Assembly (NCBI GenBank): GCA_009192285.1
Contig: WBVU01000008.1
Location: forward strand, 1,498,370 to 1,562,369
DNA length: 64,000 nucleotides
Source of the DNA: Morchella semilibera
Taxonomy: Eukaryota; Ascomycota; Pezizomycetes; Pezizales; Morchellaceae
Direction: 5' to 3'
Shown here piece by piece: positions 1-11,842 of this stretch; positions within the stretch are counted from its first letter, which is position 1; the number at the start of each line of letters is the position of its first letter. The notes under the pieces are model-generated. The model did no database searches and was not told the DNA's origin. It worked only from the letters and a program-made list of their open reading frames with translations. A program made the position numbers and the translations under genes.

Positions 1-2169
1 GATTCTTGGCACCCACCGCTATAAACAAGGCTGTTCTGCCCAATTTGCCGGCTTTGTTGATATCCGCACCTCGATCCAACAGGTACCCGATCATTTGTTC
101 ATCCTTGGCCCCTATAGCTATACACAAGGTTGTTATCCCGGATGTGGCGGCTTTGTTGATATCCGCACCTCGATCCAAGAGACACTCGACCATTTGTTGA
201 TTCTTAGCCTCCGCCGCTGTAAGCAAGGCTGTTCTGCCCGATATGTCCGCTTTGTTGATATCCGCACCTCGATCCAAGAGACACTCGACCATTTGTTGAT
301 TCTTAGCCTCCACCGCTAAATACAACGCTGTTCTGTCCGATATTTCGGCTTTGTTGATATCCGCACCTCGATCCAAGAGACACTCGACCATTTGTTGATT
401 CTTAGCCTCCACCGCTATAAACAATGCTGTTCTGCCCGATATGTCCGCTTTGTTGATATCCGCACCTCGATCTAAGAGAGACTCGACCATTTCTTGATTC
501 TTGGCACCCACCGCTATAAACAAGGCTGTTCTGCCCAATCTGCCGGCTTTGTTGATATCCGTACCTCGATCCAACAGGTACCCGATCATTTGTTCATCCT
601 TGGCCCCTATCGCTATACACAAGGCTGTTATGCCGGATGTGGCGGCTTTGTTGATATCCGCACCTCGATCCAAGAGATACTCAACCATTTGCTGATCCTT
701 GGCCTCCACCGCTGTAGACAAGACTGTTCTATCCCCTTTGTTGATATCCGCGCCTCGAGTCAAGAGACACTTGATCATTTCTTGATCCTTGGCACCCACC
801 GCTATAAACAAGGCTGTTCTACCTGATTCCTCGGCTTTGTTGATATCCGCACCTCGATCCAAGAGACACTCGACCATTTGTTGATTCCTGACCCCCACCG
901 CTATATTCAAGACTGTTCTACCCGATGTGTCGGCTTTGTTGACATCCGCGCCTTGGTCTAGGAGAAGCCCGACTAGTTTTCGATCGTTTGCCTTCACAGA
1001 ATGATGTAGAGCGGATGTGGCGGCTCCACGGGATATATTGATATGTGCACCTCGGTCCAAGAGCAACCCGATCATTCCGTTATTCTTTGCCTCTAGCGCA
1101 ATACACAGGGCCGTTTGACCCAATCCGGAGACCCTGTTACCATATGCACCTCGATCCAGGAGACACTTGACCATTTGTTGATTCTCGCCCCCCGCGGCTA
1201 TATGCAAGGCTGTTAGACCTAATGTGTCGGCTTTGTTGATATGCGCACCTCGATCCAAGAGATACTCGACCATCTTTTGATTATTGGCCCTCACCGCTGT
1301 AGACAAGGCTGTTCCACCCGATGTGTCGGCTTTGTTGATATCCGCACCTAGATACAAGAGATACTCAACCATTTGCTGATCCTTGGCCTCCACCGCTGTA
1401 GACAAGGCTGTTCTACCCGCTTTGTTGATATCCGCGCCTCGATCCAAGAGATACTCGACCATTTGTTGATTCTTGGCCCTCACCGCTGTATACAAGGCTG
1501 TTCTACCTAATGTGTCGGCTTTGTTGATATCCGCACCTCGAGCCAAAAGATACTCCACCATTTGTTGATCCCCGCCCTCCACCGCTATAAACAGGGCCGT
1601 TTTACCTAATGTGTTGGCTATGTTGATATCCGCGCCTCGATCTAAGAGGATAGCGACCATTCTTCTATTCCTTGCCCCCACCGCCACATGCAAGGGGGCC
1701 CCATCCAGCGCGTTGGCTCTGTTGATATCCGCACCTCGATCCACTGCCACATACAAGGCGGCTGTACCCTGTTCTTTGTCTTTGTTTATATCTCGACCTC
1801 GATCTAAGAGAAACTCGACCATTTCTTGATCATTGACCCTCACCATAAGATTCAGAGGCGATATGCCATCTTTGTCGGGTATTTGGATATCTGCACCTCG
1901 GAATAAGAGCAACTTGACCATTTCTTTATACCTGGTATGCACCACAGTATATAGGGCCGTTGCACCCCGGCTGTCGGGTTTGTTAATATTGGCACCTCGA
2001 TCCAAGAGAAATTCGACCATCGCTTTATTCCTGGTCTCTACCGCAGTAATCAAGGCTGTTCCACCGATTAATTCGGAGATATCTGCGCCTCGATCTAAGA
2101 GCATTTCAGTCATTACTTGGTCGCCAGCCCTGACAGCCAGGCCCAAAGGGGTGGCACCGTCGTATGCAA
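1..2169 (-). repeat. 99-bp ankyrin-coding repeat array, ~22 units
   Basis: Each 99-bp unit encodes one 33-residue ankyrin repeat on the minus strand. Many units are nearly identical (AVEAKNQQMVECLLDRGADI recurs). A higher-order unit of five repeats is visible: bases 1-160 recur almost unchanged at 496-655, an offset of exactly 495 bp. Several units carry in-frame deletions: 9 bp near 730 and near 1409, 36 bp near 1752, 6 bp near 2070. All keep the frame open. Divergence increases toward the 5' end of the gene (high coordinates). Confidence 0.9.
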
Positions 2170-3562
2170 CTGTATAAATCAGCAAGAATTGTAGCACTGT
2201 AGTAATGGCATATAATCACTCACCCCGTATACAATCAGAAATCATCTTCTCGGTTCTCCCTTCTGGAAATTCTGGGTGAAGACGCCGGATTTCCATTTCA
2301 CAGCCAAAAAGAATTCCAATCCTTGTAAGATCGCCCTTCCTACAGGCATCTTTGAGGGTTTCCCGATAGGTGTCATGGAAGTCGGCATATGAGGTGGAAG
2401 AGCTATATAACTCCGCTGTCATGGCCATTAGGGCTTCGCCTGCGGTGGGAGGGCGTTTCGGGTCGGCTCTTGTGGGTACGGTATGCGCCTGCTCCCCTCT
2501 AAGTGTAGCAGGGGCCGTTTTCTGCCCAGATGAGACGCTATTGGCCCGCGTTGCGCTGCTAGCTGATGGAGGATACCAGAGTGGATTATAAAGCAAGTTG
2601 GTATGTAGGGGAAGGGGTACTTGACATAGGTCCGGCTCCTCCGCAAGGGTCCCCCCCGAGCCCAGTGCAGTATAATCAAGTGAGAATACGGAGGTGTTCG
2701 ATCCTCCAGTGAACACTGACCATCTGGTTCGGCGCTGTGAGGTAGATACCGAAAAACCTGAATCCGCGAAGACCCCAGGATCCCGATAAGGCCTCGTGTT
2801 TATTAATTTAGACAATAAACTGCGCTTTGACCTTACGCCTAAAGATTTCACAGTTGATATGGTATGTATGGAGCAGTCATCATCTAAAACAGTATCTGGT
2901 CTGTGAACAATTAGAGACAATGGTAGTTAGATTCCCCCAAGCAGCAACGTACCTAGAATCACCGTCTGATGAGCCGGGGCTATTGAAAGGTAAGGACAAG
3001 GGTTCCATTTCTCGTCCCGGAGCCATGATGCTAGTCAAAAGATCGCCCAAAGAATCCACATTGTTCTCTGTCTGCGCGCAGGACTCACTAAACTGGCTTA
3101 GCGTAAGACGGATCAAGTGAAATAGGACAGAACCTACCTAGTCCATATCGCCAAAAGCAGTATCAGGGTTGTCTTGTGTTTCTCAATACGGCTATGAAGT
3201 TTATTGAGGTTACCCTCTGCGAGTGACCACCTCATTCGACCTAGATAGTCCATTTTTTCCTGTTTTGAAGGTGCCAAACGATCAAGTAGCTTATGTGTTT
3301 GGCTAAACGTATCCACGCATGACGCTAAAGTAATCTTCAATTGATCAACGTCGGTACTTGATCTCCCGAGGGGTGTAATTTTGGAGCTTTGGCGTATATA
3401 AGGTGCTAGTTTATGGAGGGCCCACCGGAAAGCCCCGACTTCGTCACGAATAGCTTTGGCGGTTTCAGGGGCATCCTTGCAAGTAGAAATGAACTCCTGT
3501 AGGGTATGAAGGATCTTACCACCGACGGCTAACAGACCCACGATAGAAGCGGCTGTTTCCAT
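1..3562 (-). CDS. PigL_N/STAND-type N-terminus with long ankyrin-repeat array (partial, 3' end beyond window)
   Basis: Model: exons 3562-3138, 3096-2953, 2900-2224 and 2169 to beyond base 1. Introns are 41, 52 and 54 nt with GT-AG ends (GTAGGT, GTACGT, GTGAGT donors), and phases match at every junction; the 41-nt intron is unusually short. The first ~140 residues (METAASIVGLLAVGGKILHT, then a helical region with KDAPETAKAIRDEV) match the fungal N-terminal domain seen on STAND/NLR proteins (PigL_N type). Residues ~190-415 are Ser/Thr-rich with no visible P-loop, so no NACHT or NB-ARC module is seen. From ~416 onward come at least 22 ankyrin repeats with the core motif LLDRGADINKA. Ankyrin arrays bind protein partners, and the family is linked by architecture to fungal recognition and incompatibility; the role here is inferred. 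The start ATG at 3562 opens directly into the domain. At least 1138 residues lie inside the window. Confidence 0.82.
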
Positions 3563-5724
3563 ACTCTGGGTTTGTTGGCCCCGGCTACGGATTTCAGTTC
3601 AGCCTAACCCCACCTGACAAGACATGGCCCCGGGGGTAGGTTTTGACCACAAACCTGACTTCAACAAGCTCGCGCTGCGATATAGCCCAACAAGTGTATC
3701 TCGCAACGAGCGGGATGGATTTGAGACGGTCAGATAGGAATGATAAGGTAGGGTTGATGTACTGATACGGCGTAAGACTAGGGATGAGAATTGGTATTTC
3801 CGCCAACATCAGCGCAGATTGTCAATGTCCCTCAACTCCTGGGCAAGGGTATTTATTTACCGGGAAGAAGAAACAGACAGCAGGACAGGTAACAGCTGTT
3901 AAGACGAGCCGGTCTTGAAAGAGCAAGGGCCACGGAGTGATAAGAACCGGGGGCTGGGCGTGTGTTTACTGACCCCGCCCAAGGCGGCATTCAGCCTCGT
4001 CACTGTGTTACCCGGTCCGGAATTCACCAGCCTCCCCGCTGAAAAGAAAGAGGCTGCTCGATTATAAGTGGAGGCAATTGGAGGGGACGTGATTCGACTA
4101 GATGTTATACAACCGGATATGATCCCAGGAATAGTTATCCAAACAATGAAACTGATCTGCAGGAGCTGTCGTAATTAAGACGAGTGGGGTGGGGTGGGTG
4201 GGGAGCTAGGGGTGACGCGACAGCCTTAGCAGGGATTTTATAAACTTACTTAGGGGTATAGGTAGAAAGACTAAGAGGGCCAATAATATACCCTCGGCCA
4301 CAGCCCCACAACCCTAGCCCTTAATAACCTATAGGAATGATGCCTTTAGAACAGGAAGGGCTGTGGGGATGTTCTGTAGAGACCCTTCTGGGCAGAGACA
4401 ACCTTAGCCACAAGGATATATAAAAAGGGTGTAGTACCGAGAATGAAACAGCCACCCTCCCTTCCATCTACTGAGGCAAGCGACCGTGGCGGCTAATTAG
4501 TACACCACATACCCAATGCCCCACGGTAGCTAACCATACTCGCCTAGGTAACCTGGACAGTGTCACCGCACACCAGACCAAGGGTTAGACTGGCATAGGA
4601 ACTTCCAGCTGCTCCTAAGCTGCAGGAAACGGTAGGCTGTGTAAGGGTTTGACCGAACGCGGGAATCCAGCATGGGAGGAATGCGCTAGTTAGGACCAGA
4701 ATGTGCAGAATTGGGAATAACCTACGGTAGGGATTTAAGTGCGGGTAAGGGGAGTATGCTTTGGTGATACGCACCAGATATGATGGTGGGTATATACATA
4801 CATGTGGTCTCCTGCAGATGGGTGGGGGGTTAGAATACCACAGGTACCAGTATCTAGGGGGCTAGGGGGGTGATGAAAGGTAGGGGGGCCGTGTTGGCCG
4901 GTGTGCTTGGGATAAGAGAGTTCCGAGTATACTTTCTTATTGTGTGATGTCTGGCTGAGTCCGGGTACGTTGCTAGGGGGAAGGAGAAGCGACTAGTCAA
5001 TCCGGCGATGGGAAATTAAGTACATATACATATACTTTCTACCTTCTGCCCTAACTTATTTCAACGAAATAAACTCTAGAAAAACCTAAAAACTCTTGAG
5101 ACCACGCGAAGGACCCTCTTCCATTCCCACCTCTCACCCCCAACACGGTTATGGGTTCCTATGATCAATGCACTGCCGTTTTCGCCTTTGCACTTACCGT
5201 TAGCCCCACCGCGGCTGAGGCTGAACCTTTGCGCCTTGCCGTTGGTACTTGCGGCAGCTATAATAATGATAATCAAGGGTATTGGCAGGAATCGCAAAAC
5301 CCCCTTTTCAGCAGGTGCATCAGCCACGTCCCTCCTTCTCAATGTTATGACAAGTAGTTGATAACTAAAATTAACGCAAATAATCACTGGGAGTAGTTGC
5401 TTGCTTCTGCTTTGTGTGCCTCGCACATATGGTTTTGTCTGCGCTCCGCGGATTCGTTGGGTTTCAAATACTTTCCTACGCCAAGACCATCGGAACCTTC
5501 GCAGCTTCTCCGGGTTTTGTTTTTCTTTTCCATGCTGCGGAACACCTGACAGTGATAAACTAGCGGGGTATAAAATCTAGCCTTAAAAAGTACTTGATTA
5601 CCCTCTTTGGAATAGTGCAGGTACTTGATTAACCACCTTTTCTTCTGGCAAGGGTGTTGGGGCGGTAGCGGGGGGTACCAGGGAAAGGTTCAGTGCCGGT
5701 GTTTTGGCTCTCGACCAAGCTCGT
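3563..5724. other. intergenic, no supported gene
   Basis: Upstream flank of the PigL_N-ankyrin gene. I see no convincing coding sequence. A minus-strand frame at 4544-4774 has a hydrophobic stretch but no ATG start. Short purine-rich and TATA-like stretches occur (for example tatataaaaaggg near 4420), but nothing I can assign as a site. Confidence 0.5.
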
Positions 5725-5727
5725 TAA

Positions 5728-5846
5728 GGGCCCGTTTGGCAACCAGATAAAATGGAGTTTCCAAGGATCAAGGCCTAACATAATGATTGTTGAAACGGAG
5801 TTCACAAGGGTGAAAAGTCCGTTTTAGACTGTTGCCAAACGGGCCC
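5728..5846. mobile_element. MITE, GGGCCCGTTTGG-family, 119 bp
   Basis: The ends are inverted repeats: GGGCCCGTTTGGCAAC on the left (5728) and its complement on the right, ending at 5846. Both sides are flanked by TAA (5725-5727 and 5847-5849), a 3-bp target-site duplication as made by PIF/Harbinger-type elements. No coding capacity. The termini match the larger element at 28603-28930. Confidence 0.8.
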
Positions 5847-5849
5847 TAA

Positions 5850-6449
5850 ATTGTATTCTCTTATGTTCGGTGCTAGAACAGGTATAACTTTCACATAACT
5901 TCCACACGTCTACACGCTCTCAACCCCAGTCGACTTCTTCAACTCCCCGGTCTTTCCGGGGCAAGTCACACAAAGCTGAAAGCTGTACTCCGAACGGTAG
6001 AGTGGACATCGCTCGCCCAGGTCGGAATTATCCACCCTTGTGCCGTGTCTGGGGTTGATATTTTGCTGCAAGAAACAACCGCAAGTATCTCAGCTAAACC
6101 TGTCATAACATGTTTATGATAACATCTCTCGAGTATGGGGTTCACAATATGTTTCAAACGATAATAAACAAAATTTAACATATTATAAAACACGGAAAAT
6201 TAGCTTTTACATACTCTCCGAACATTTGTTAGATCCTTTGCCCGCCTTTTACAATCAATCTGAAACCCATCTCTCCGGGGTGTGGAGATGACATTGATAT
6301 GATTGAATTGGGGGAAGATTAGTGTTGCTCACCATGATTTAATTACTGAATAACTCACTTGGATCGCCAAGGGGATATGTTGGAACATTGGGAGTGACGG
6401 CCGATCTGGCGAGCACGGGCTTGCTTGATCTGTTCATTCAATTCTCCCC
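5850..6449. other. intergenic, no supported gene
   Basis: AT-rich sequence between a MITE and a dispersed repeat. Nothing coding was recognised. Confidence 0.5.
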
Positions 6450-6880
6450 AGGCAAAAATAGACCCTTTGCACTGGATACATCCAGCTTCGTGTCTCCTGG
6501 CGTTATATGGATGCTCACTGATTTTCGAAGGTAAGATATAGGGCCAGCTGTACACCAATCAGCATTACCACCTTTTAGTGAGAGAGGAAATTCAACCCAA
6601 ATTAAATAATATCCCTCTACCACCAACACCCTAGCTAAATTATTGGGAATATGATAGAGGGTGTAGTTACATCTGAATTTTGTTATGGCAGAACCCTCTT
6701 AAAAAAATGTCCTTATTTAGTCCTTCCACAAAGAATAGAAGTGGTGGAGGTCTAATTGGGCGATTAGCCATTATTTGGGGGTCAAATGCAAGGCTGGATC
6801 TATGATTCCTTGGCTAATTAATGCGAAGTCTGTCAAAAAAGAATCCAGACCCATCAGCGCAAAGGGTCTAATGAGGGGAC
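6450..6880 (+). repeat. dispersed repeat, copy 1 (without MITE insertion)
   Basis: Aligns by eye with 28450-29220 over its whole length: shared blocks include GGATACATCCAGCTTC-like sequence, CGTTATATGGAT, TTTCGAAGGTAAGATA, ATCAGCATTACC, GATAGAGGGTGTAGTTACAT and CTTGGCTAATTAAT. This copy has an uninterrupted ATTAAATAATATCC at ~6601, where copy 2 carries a 328-bp MITE. No open frame suggests a protein. It is probably a fragment of an old transposable element. Confidence 0.75.
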
Positions 6881-9800
6881 CTCATTTGGTTGTTGCAAAA
6901 CCTAACCCTGATTTGGGCGTTTTTGGTATCTGTGTGGTGGGAATGGTCAAAAAAGTCTTGAGGCGTCTCTGACTAGTCTTGTCTTGTCTTGCCTGGTTGC
7001 CTCACGGCTCGTATCGTTTTGCTCACTGTCTCGAGATAAACAGCCTCGTGCCCATCACTACTCTCTAGTGCGGAGGGTCTGGCTGGCAGAGATGAGGAAG
7101 GACACGAACATAGCTTTGAAAGGGATCAGAGAATGGATAATACCCAGAGGCAATCAACTTCTGCGGGAAATGAGTATGCAGAAAGTGATCAAACCCGGCC
7201 GCGACCAAGTCCCTTGAAAACAAAATAACTTACTACAGGGAAGGGAATCAGGAAACGAGTCCGCAGTGCAAGATTACACTTTTCTGTACGTAATATTTTT
7301 TTTTTTTTTACAAACACTGTGAGCTACTACCAAGCTAGGAATTAATGGTAGGAGCAAGTGGGATATCGTTTTAAAACGTGGGTATAAAAGATAGACATCA
7401 ATAAAATTGAGGTTTAAACCCATGGTGCTAGGGGATTGGATTGAACTATTCCGCTGTAGCAACACTAAATTGAAGTTTGCGGAGCTGAATGCTCAATACC
7501 CAGGTACGTGCGGGGAACCGCAGAAATACCTTTGGGCTAGCTCCAACTGTGGACAATTGATCACTGTATTAATTGCAGTCCGTCTCCGAACTAGCATTTA
7601 CTATCTACTTCAGCTATAGCCCCCCGGACAACTTCTCCTACCTCGGTGGAGAATGGGAGAATTGCCTCTTTCGGTGGAGATGCATCCAAGATGATGACAA
7701 CATCGCCTCATCTCAAGACGAGTGCGCTAGAAACGAATCCTTTGATCCATTCCCCAAAATAGTTCTGCAAAAGAATGAACCGTTTTTGGTTCCCAGGGAC
7801 CAGGGTTGTTGGCGGCAGCGGAAGGAACAGGAGATGATGAGGATACCTAATGATGATATTTTGGCAGAAATTATCACCGCCAACTGTCCCCACACAGACA
7901 TCGCATCCCACCCTCGCACGCACCGACTCCAACGTGAGCCTGCCAACAGCGCATAGTCCCAACAATCCGCCACGCCTGCGGAAATCTAATAATGGTATAG
8001 ATGCGTGCGGGTCTCTTACCAGCACACTAGCAAATCGAAGCCTACATATGCAGGCTTGACCTGCATTTATACCTAGTGAGTGCCGAAACAGGGAAACCAT
8101 TCTTGAACGTATTTCTCGGGATAATTGTGAAAAAAACAAAAAATACCGGGGTTGGACCTGTGGCGTTAAGATTGTTGATCGACACACTTGAAGTGTAAGT
8201 TAGAATTGCAGCTAGAATATTACCGTAGAAATACTACATTACACACATATTAATTTTTACCATCAATCAAATTATCCGGAAACGTATCAGCAAATGTATA
8301 ACTGCAAGATTTCGGAACACCTCATCAAGACCTTATTTTTGGGGAAAATGAATCAGGAAATATAGCCAAAACTAGTAGATAAACCACGGGACCCATATTC
8401 CACAAAACAGTCGAGGTAATGAGTCTCTTAATCCACTAACAATACCGTCCATACCGGCACTGTATCTCTGGACTCTGGGCGAACAAGACGAGAGTATCGA
8501 CACCTTCCCGGCCCTTTCCCACCACACATTTCGGTACTACAAACCGTGTTATCGTATTCCTCCTTTACTAGCAAGGAAAACCACGTCACTCCCGGGGGAG
8601 GGCGACCGCCATGACCCACCGGTTGCCTGCATAAAGTATAAATACAAATATAATATTACACTCTTCAAACCAGGGTTAGGGTTTACCACCGTTTGTTGGC
8701 ATCGGGATGGGGTCTCGGCGCTGTGCCGTTCTCTCGAGACGGAACGAAGGGATACAAAGCAAGCCAACTGCTCCCTTGGTCTGTCTGTCTTGTCGTGCCC
8801 ATCACTGGCTGGGATACGTAGAGCTAGAGAGAAAGCGTACACCACAATAGTACCAAGGCCGCGGCGAACGAAGGACTCCTCTTCCACCGCCCCCCACCAC
8901 CGTTGCGAGCAACTCACCCGTCCTTACGGCGCATGGTAGGAAGATAGCCCACACCCGGCGCACAGATCTACTCAGGCCAACGCCTCCGCCTGCCACAAGG
9001 CACTTCCAAGGGGAACGAGACTTAGGTGGTGGATATGATTATCAGTTTATAGTGCTCTACGCGGCTATCACGAGCGCTCGTCGGTGTAGGGATGTGTTGG
9101 GAAGAGAAAAGAGATGATGGGTCTTATAGCCACAGGAGAACGGTTGGGAGATGGGACAAAAGATAAAATATAGTACAAGTTTGTTTAACCATCAGGCGTG
9201 AGTGGAGGGTTGTGCAATCAGTAAACACTCCCCCGCGCCCTGGGTGTGTGGAGTGACGGTAATACGACGTCATAGTTAAAAAAGTAGATATTCTGGGGGG
9301 AACAAGAACCGGGATTAGCTGGTGCTCATTTCCTTTGTATAATAATAAGGTTTTTTATTTCTGGTATCGGCATTTAAGTACTGTACGTCTCTTGTCAACC
9401 TGATGTGTGGCTGTCTTCAATGCTCTACTAAAATAGAAACACGTTGGATTTGCTGGTGTGGGTTTCATCTGATTTGATGAGACTCCTTCTCCCGGTCAGT
9501 AAGTCCCTAAATGATCTTACTAGGCAAAGCTATCACCAGCATGACAAGGTCTCTCCCTTTCACGCTCTATCACTGACCCTACTATACACTACCCCGCAAC
9601 GGATGTTCGAGGCAACAATATTCGAGTCTTGTTACAGACGCCTTATCATGTATACCAGGCATCCTGCCATCCACTTGTCTCTCCACGTGTGCTCAGATCC
9701 CTTCTCCCCCGCTCGAGCTCCCGTGCATCCCCTCGGTCTCTGTTATTCTATACAATGTGAGCCAATTACCTAACAACAAAAAAACGCCGCCGACGCTCAC

Positions 9801-11500
9801 AACATACCGAAGCCCAGTGATTTGTGCAGCAAACCACACATACTCAAACCTAGACACCGCCGGCAAGCCAACCCATCTGACTCCTGATGAGACTTGCGCC
9901 TGTTAGACTACCCTACGACACACCCTCCACCGCCGGAAGGGTGAAAGGGTAGCTGGCGAAACGGGAGTAAGCAGGCACAACCATAGTGACGACAGCTCTC
10001 CCCTCCAACCCCTCCTTTGCCACCGCCACCGATGTACTCGCCTGCGCACTAACAAACCCGGCTGCCGAGAACTACGCCCCGCCACCTGCTCCCGCGGAAC
10101 CCGAAAGCCCGCCGCGGAAGCCATCCGTCACGCGCGCGCGGGACTGCACTCCGTGGTTCCTGCTGTGGTGGGCGGTGTTACACTAGCCGGCTCCTGATAG
10201 CGGTAGCGGAGGAGCTAGGATAGCCCCGCGAAGAAGGTAAGTTGTACATTACGATCGTCTTGGTTCTTGGGTGGTGGGTTTGCGTTATTCTTTCCCGCTG
10301 CGGTTTAACTACAATAGTGTTGAAATCGGTGGATACTTTGGGTCTGCCGTTGATCCCGGCGTTGTCTGTCGCGGGACATGATAGCTTGGGTGTGGTCTCG
10401 TCTTCGTCGGTATTTTGTGTGGGAGTGTCTTCTCCGCTCTGTCTCGCGCGAGGCCAGAATATTACGTTACTTCATTACATTAGCGCCGCGGAAATTAGGA
10501 TCCAGTGGCTGGCTGTGATGGGGATTCGAAAGGTGCCGCTGTAGCTCCAGGACAGTAGGTGAGATGATATCACGAAATTTCGTTACCCGTGGGAAGGCAG
10601 AAAATGCCGCACCAGCATATCTACAGCATTGGAACGGGATCGAAAAGAACACAAACGCATCCTGTCCAAAACCCCAACCCACCCGCCACCCATCTTCTAG
10701 CTTAGCAACAGCGGCCATATCCCCAAGGTCTTTACTTTACCTTCAGAATATTGCTTCTGCCGTTCAATGCGAGTTAGCGAGGCTCCCGTTTTTGGACAGA
10801 TATTTTGGAGGATGGCATGCTGGTTTCAGGACGTTAGATGTGGGTGGCGGTGCACACATGAAGTGCACACCCAGTTCTGCACTTTCTTTGCAACCTCCAC
10901 CCCAGGTCCTCAATGAATTAGACAAAAAAAAACCGCGGATTGTCTCCTAACTCGCCAGTACTCATCAATAAAAAAGCGACGGACCTACCAATCTATAGGG
11001 ATAACAAGACCACGGTCTCTCGTCAGGGTTCTCAATGGTAACATGCTATTCTGATACCTATCAATAATATTTGCTGGTGGCACAGTGAGTAAAGTACGTT
11101 ATAATGATCTTAGGTAGTAGTAGGTAGGATATGGATTTTATCTGCACCGAGAATATTCATAAATACCATGCCGTAGGAACCTAGCGCCCAATTAGATCCC
11201 CATCCGCTCCTTCTCACCTCGATTTATTTATACAATTCATTCATTAAAAGGGAGGAAAGAGGAAGAGAGAAAATCCTAGATTTACGCCCCGGAACACTTC
11301 CAGGGCAGGCGATATTGCATCATGTATTATAGCTAGTACGGTAAGGAGTCTGCAAGGTATCATGCAGTTCGATAACATAGCAGTGGGCACGATATGGCAT
11401 GTAACCCGTACCGCCACATACTATTGGGAACCGGCCTCTCGCTCGCGGGGAGCGCCCCAGAGTGGCAAGTGAACGTAAAAGGCAGCTACGATGGTATCCA
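6881..11500. other. 4.6-kb gene-free stretch
   Basis: Open frames here (for example 7573-7956 plus, 7708-8187 minus, 9986-10186 plus) show no recognisable domain, no clear splice-linked extension and no compositional signature of coding. Short telomere-like motifs occur (CCTAACCCTGA at ~6902; CAGGGTTAGGGTTT at ~8674). A GC-rich patch lies at ~10070-10140. No confident feature otherwise. Confidence 0.45.
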
Positions 11501-11842
11501 CAGTGTTTCCAACGGCTCCCCGGTTTACCAGTTCAAATTGGCTCACTAGAACCGTTAACGAAATAGTTCAGTTCAGTTTTGTCTTCTCTCTATTTGGTTC
11601 AGTTCAGTTTCGGGCTAGGACAAAACCGGTTTCGTATGCAGCTAGAACTACTCATTAGAGGAACCCTAACCCTGACCACCTTTGGTGTAGGTACAGTTCT
11701 CGTTAGACCAGTGCCAAAACCTCAAAACGGTTTTGCAGTATAAACTGGTTCTTATTCGGTCGGTTCATTTGCGGGCTATTTTTATTCAGTTCGGTTCAGT
11801 TTGGCTGAAAATACCACCCGGTTACAACTGTTGGAAACACTG
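11501..11842. mobile_element. hAT-like MITE, ~342 bp
   Basis: Terminal inverted repeats CAGTGTTTCCAAC (11501) and GTTGGAAACACTG (ending 11842). The interior is rich in GGTTCAGTTCAGTTT / TTCGGTTCAG motifs, near-complementary between the two halves. CAGTG termini are typical of hAT elements, but a clean 8-bp target duplication is not visible, so the superfamily call is tentative. No coding capacity. An interior AACCCTAACCCTGACC occurs at ~11663. Confidence 0.6.

Noticed and set aside
4544-4774. Minus-strand 76-codon frame with hydrophobic N-terminal stretch, resembling a small secreted protein
   Set aside because: No ATG start (begins GTG), no splice evidence and no recognisable cysteine pattern.
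7573-8187. Overlapping 127- and 159-codon frames on opposite strands
   Set aside because: Neither shows a domain, good start context or compositional coding bias.
9986-10186. Pro-rich 66-codon frame ending in a hydrophobic tail, possibly a GPI-like C-terminus
   Set aside because: No upstream exon with a signal peptide could be linked; GC-rich composition alone explains the open frame.
10564-10950. 128-codon plus-strand frame
   Set aside because: ATG present but the product has no recognisable motif and no supporting neighbours or introns.
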